Shown here in pieces: positions 61,701 through 64,000 of a DNA stretch of 64,000 nt. A program made the translations under genes and the position numbers. Source of the stretch: Litoditis marina (taxonomy: Eukaryota; Nematoda; Chromadorea; Rhabditida; Rhabditidae); the NCBI GenBank assembly GCA_964036275.1, contig OZ038440.1, positions 8,655,690-8,719,689 on the forward strand, written 5' to 3'. The notes under the pieces were generated by a model that saw only the letters and a list, made by a program, of their open reading frames with translations, was not told where the DNA came from and did not search any database. Positions within the stretch are counted from its first letter, which is position 1; every line of letters begins with the position of its first letter.

Positions 61701-63894
61701 TGAGAAAAAACAAGAGATGCCGTGAACTATTTTTTCCTATTAAAATGGGAATTTCCTATTTTTCAAATCTTTCATTTTAGCTCAGAACAGAATAATCGTC
61801 TATCGCGGAATGGGATGCTACTCGTACATCGGACGCGTTCAGGGTGTACAGCCTCTTTCGTTGGGATACGGATGTGCTACCGTGAGTAAATAAAAAAAAC
61901 TGTTTAACTATTATAACCGAAAACGTGACATTCACACAACTGGGACATTCACACAACTCGGTTGGCTCTTCTTTCATCAGCCACCTCGTGTGGAAAAGGC
62001 TCTGAAAACGGCGAATTTGCCGAAACGTCGCCACAATAAATATTCCATCATACTACCTCGTGTACGGTTCAACTACAAAATCAAACCATATACACAACAA
62101 TGCCGAGGTTCAAAGAAAGCAGGACTTGGAGAAAACGTGAACGTTGATTTTCATCGTACTCACAATGGTAACGTCAATAAATTATTCTATTCTGTTCTAT
62201 TAGTACACTTGTCTGTAGCCACGTAGCCTGAACGTATTTGTTATCTTCTAAACTAGATTTTCGATTTTAGTAAGTAACTATGAGAAATCTTGGTTATGTT
62301 TGCTTAATGGTTATGAACTTCTATTCTTCTGTGATGGTGGATAAATCGATATCCATGTTTTGCCTGTTCGCGTCTCCGTGTCTTGAGATCTCGACATATG
62401 AATCCAGGGTTTTTCTTGAATGATTTACCTTTTAGTTCTTTGACAGGTTGGAGTGGCATCACACGAACTTGGTCATGCTCTCGGGTTCTTCCATACCCAG
62501 AATAGATTCGACAGAGACCGATACCTAACCATTTTGCCCCGGAATATTGAGGTAATTGTTAAGAAAAATACACTAAAAACAATAATACGTACTGCTCTAT
62601 GTTCGAAAAACACTCATCATGAGTTTGTATGAAGTTGATGTTTCTACATACCACAATGATAACTAAAAATTTTAATTTACAGTGAAGGTGACTGAATATT
62701 TTTTTCAAACTTGTCTACCAAACATGGAGAGCTTATTTTAAAATCGTAAATGTAAAGTTGAACAAGAATTAAAACGGTAATAGCAAATTGGTGATCTCGG
62801 TACAGTCCGTAGTTTACGAATTTTGACCCAAACCACTGGATCAAACTACAAACACAGCGCGGTAGAGCGAAATACACCGTAAAAGTTCGTCTTCGTAAGA
62901 GCAAACACCATATATTTCAGCCCTATTACGCTGACCAGTTCGACAAACAGCCGGCTAGCGAGAACTCCAACTTCGGGCTACCCTACGACTTTGGAAGCAT
63001 CATGCAGTATGGAGCTACTAGGTAGATAATAACACAGACCATTTAAATTGAAAAATCAAACTTTAAACTTCACCTTGATCTTGGAGTAATATGTTGTTCA
63101 AGGTTAAGCTTAAGCCATGAAAGAGTAGGTTCTTGTATACTTGTTATTAAATAAACTTAGAACCCTAAAATCTCACTACCTCTTCAATCTTAGTCTAATC
63201 TCTAACACTTGTAGTCCTCAAACCACATTCCGAAACTGTACTGGGCTTTCGTTGTTAGGAAGTAGAACGAAGTAATTTCCTCCTTTTTTACAGCGCATCT
63301 TTCAATGGTAAGGCCACGATGATCGCCAAAAACCCCAAGTATCAATACACCCTCGGCTCAGATATGGTAGCCTTCTACGATGTAAAGATGATGAATGCAC
63401 TCTATAAGTGTGCAGGTAAGTTTGATTTGAGTTCCAAACCATACCTGGCAGTGGTAGAGAATAAGAAACAAATATTATACATAGTCGAAGGAAAGCTTTT
63501 AGTATTTTAGCTTTTGAGATAATAGTCTATATTTTTCCTCCTGATACTGCTACAGACATATTATATTCATATTCAAACATACACATTCACATTCAAACAT
63601 ATTATATTCATACCGTAAGAGAATCAGTGGGGCAGCCTTTGGCGAGAGGGAGCGTGTTTTTGATCTACACATTCCCTCATTTGCTGGCAGATAGTCAACT
63701 ACCACTCACCCTGCATTGCTCAATGTATCCGGTCATTTTCGGTCTTTGTTGAGGAACTGACTACTATATATTTTTTAGCGAGATGCCCCGTCGTAAGATC
63801 GGCTAAATGTCACAATGGAGGTTTTCCCAACCCTCGCAAATGTTCACAATGCGTCTGTCCAACGGGTTATGGAGGACTACTCTGTAATAGAAGG
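58717..63894 (+). CDS. Astacin-type secreted metalloprotease, 3' end beyond the window (11 exons seen)
   Basis: Zinc endopeptidase of the astacin (nematode NAS) family, secreted. Exons: 58717-58854, 59081-59200, 59749-59864, 60055-60129, 60879-60937, 61339-61422, 61781-61881, 62447-62551, 62921-63021, 63294-63415, 63779-63894; every phase agrees, 379 codons so far. A signal peptide (MLRLLLLPLCVRLAFA) and prodomain with MYQGDVLLTGD come first, then a furin-like RTRR cleavage site. The catalytic domain has TAFRRAASFWRKNTCI, NRIIVYRGMGCYSYIGRV, the zinc motif HELGHALGFFH and the Met-turn SIMQYGA (His of the usual SIMHY replaced by Gln, Tyr kept). The domain cysteines are present. An EGF-like module follows (SAKCHNGGFP, CSQCVCPTGYGGLLC). 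CUB or other domains may follow past the edge. Exact nas number not assigned. Confidence 0.92.
59300..59491 (-). mobile_element. tRNA-box element, copy 5
   Basis: Reversed, in intron 2 of the astacin gene. On the minus strand it starts TATAGTCGTCGCC, has an A-box-like TGGTGCAGTGGTTAGCC and a B box GGTTCGATTCC, and ends near TTTGGAACGCACTAT. Confidence 0.78.
60290..60611. mobile_element. hAT-like MITE, 322 bp, with 8-bp target duplication
   Basis: Left end TAGGGTTAATCGAGTTC, right end GACTTCAACAACCCTA; flanked on both sides by ATGTACTA, an exact 8-bp duplication. The interior is a run of TCGAGTTTTCGAGTTTTGG variants. It belongs to the same family as 21,550-21,635. It lies in intron 4 of the astacin gene. 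Confidence 0.88.
62815..62885. repeat. GATCAAACTACAA family, copy in astacin intron 8
   Basis: GGATCAAACTACAAACACAG is followed by CGGTAGAGCGAAATACACCG, one of the best-preserved right ends of this hairpin family. Confidence 0.6.
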
Positions 63895-64000
63895 GTAAGA
63901 TTTTTACGTTCTCAGAATCCGTAGAACCAAAATTTGTTGAAAACAGTGCGCAAACACCAATGCACTACATCATTTTTCCATTCAGTTTTTTTTTAGAAAA

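Overview
The window looks like a piece of a nematode genome, most likely Caenorhabditis or a close relative. It is AT-rich, with small genes cut into many short exons by introns that mostly open with GT and close with TTTTCAG-like acceptors. The gene families are typical of that genus: small cytoplasmic protein tyrosine phosphatases in tandem, a 7TM chemoreceptor with a decayed neighbour, RING and C2H2 zinc-finger proteins and an astacin metalloprotease. I cannot name the species. All exon models were made by eye from splice signals, reading phase and protein plausibility, so boundaries may be off by a base or two.

Layout. 1-2,060: no gene, C/G homopolymer repeats. 2,061-6,346 and 7,029-11,838 (minus): two tandem tyrosine phosphatases with the same 12-exon structure. 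12,457-15,417 (minus): a 9-exon four-TM membrane protein with a basic, Ser-rich N-terminus. 17,490-18,060 (plus): a broken chemoreceptor fragment. 19,815-24,303 (plus): a multi-exon 7TM chemoreceptor. 25,480-30,133 (minus): a zinc-finger/RING protein. 30,587-33,028 (minus): an unrecognised gene that may be its N-terminal part. 34,000-50,700: a repeat-dominated block with MITEs, a CT microsatellite, three tandem arrays (about 155, 151 and 130 bp units), two large inverted repeats and GC hairpins; only weak exon candidates lie here (37.1-38.5 kb, 40.0-40.3 kb, 44.2-44.5 kb). 50,820-56,072 (plus): a 12-exon C2H2 protein built from duplicated exon modules. 58,717 to the right edge (plus): an astacin metalloprotease, cut by the window end.

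The most notable signals are mobile elements and their effects on genes. A roughly 195-bp element with tRNA-like A and B boxes and TATAGT/ACTATA ends occurs five times near full length, four of them in introns, and one copy abuts an exon so that its last bases form the splice donor. A hAT-like MITE family is shown by two copies with perfect 8-bp target duplications. A 124-bp palindromic MITE sits in two introns of the zinc-finger gene. One tandem array carries two TGACGTCA (CRE/bZIP) octamers in most units, and the 151-bp satellite shows a trimeric higher-order repeat. No rRNA, CRISPR, operon leader or convincing intact tRNA was seen.
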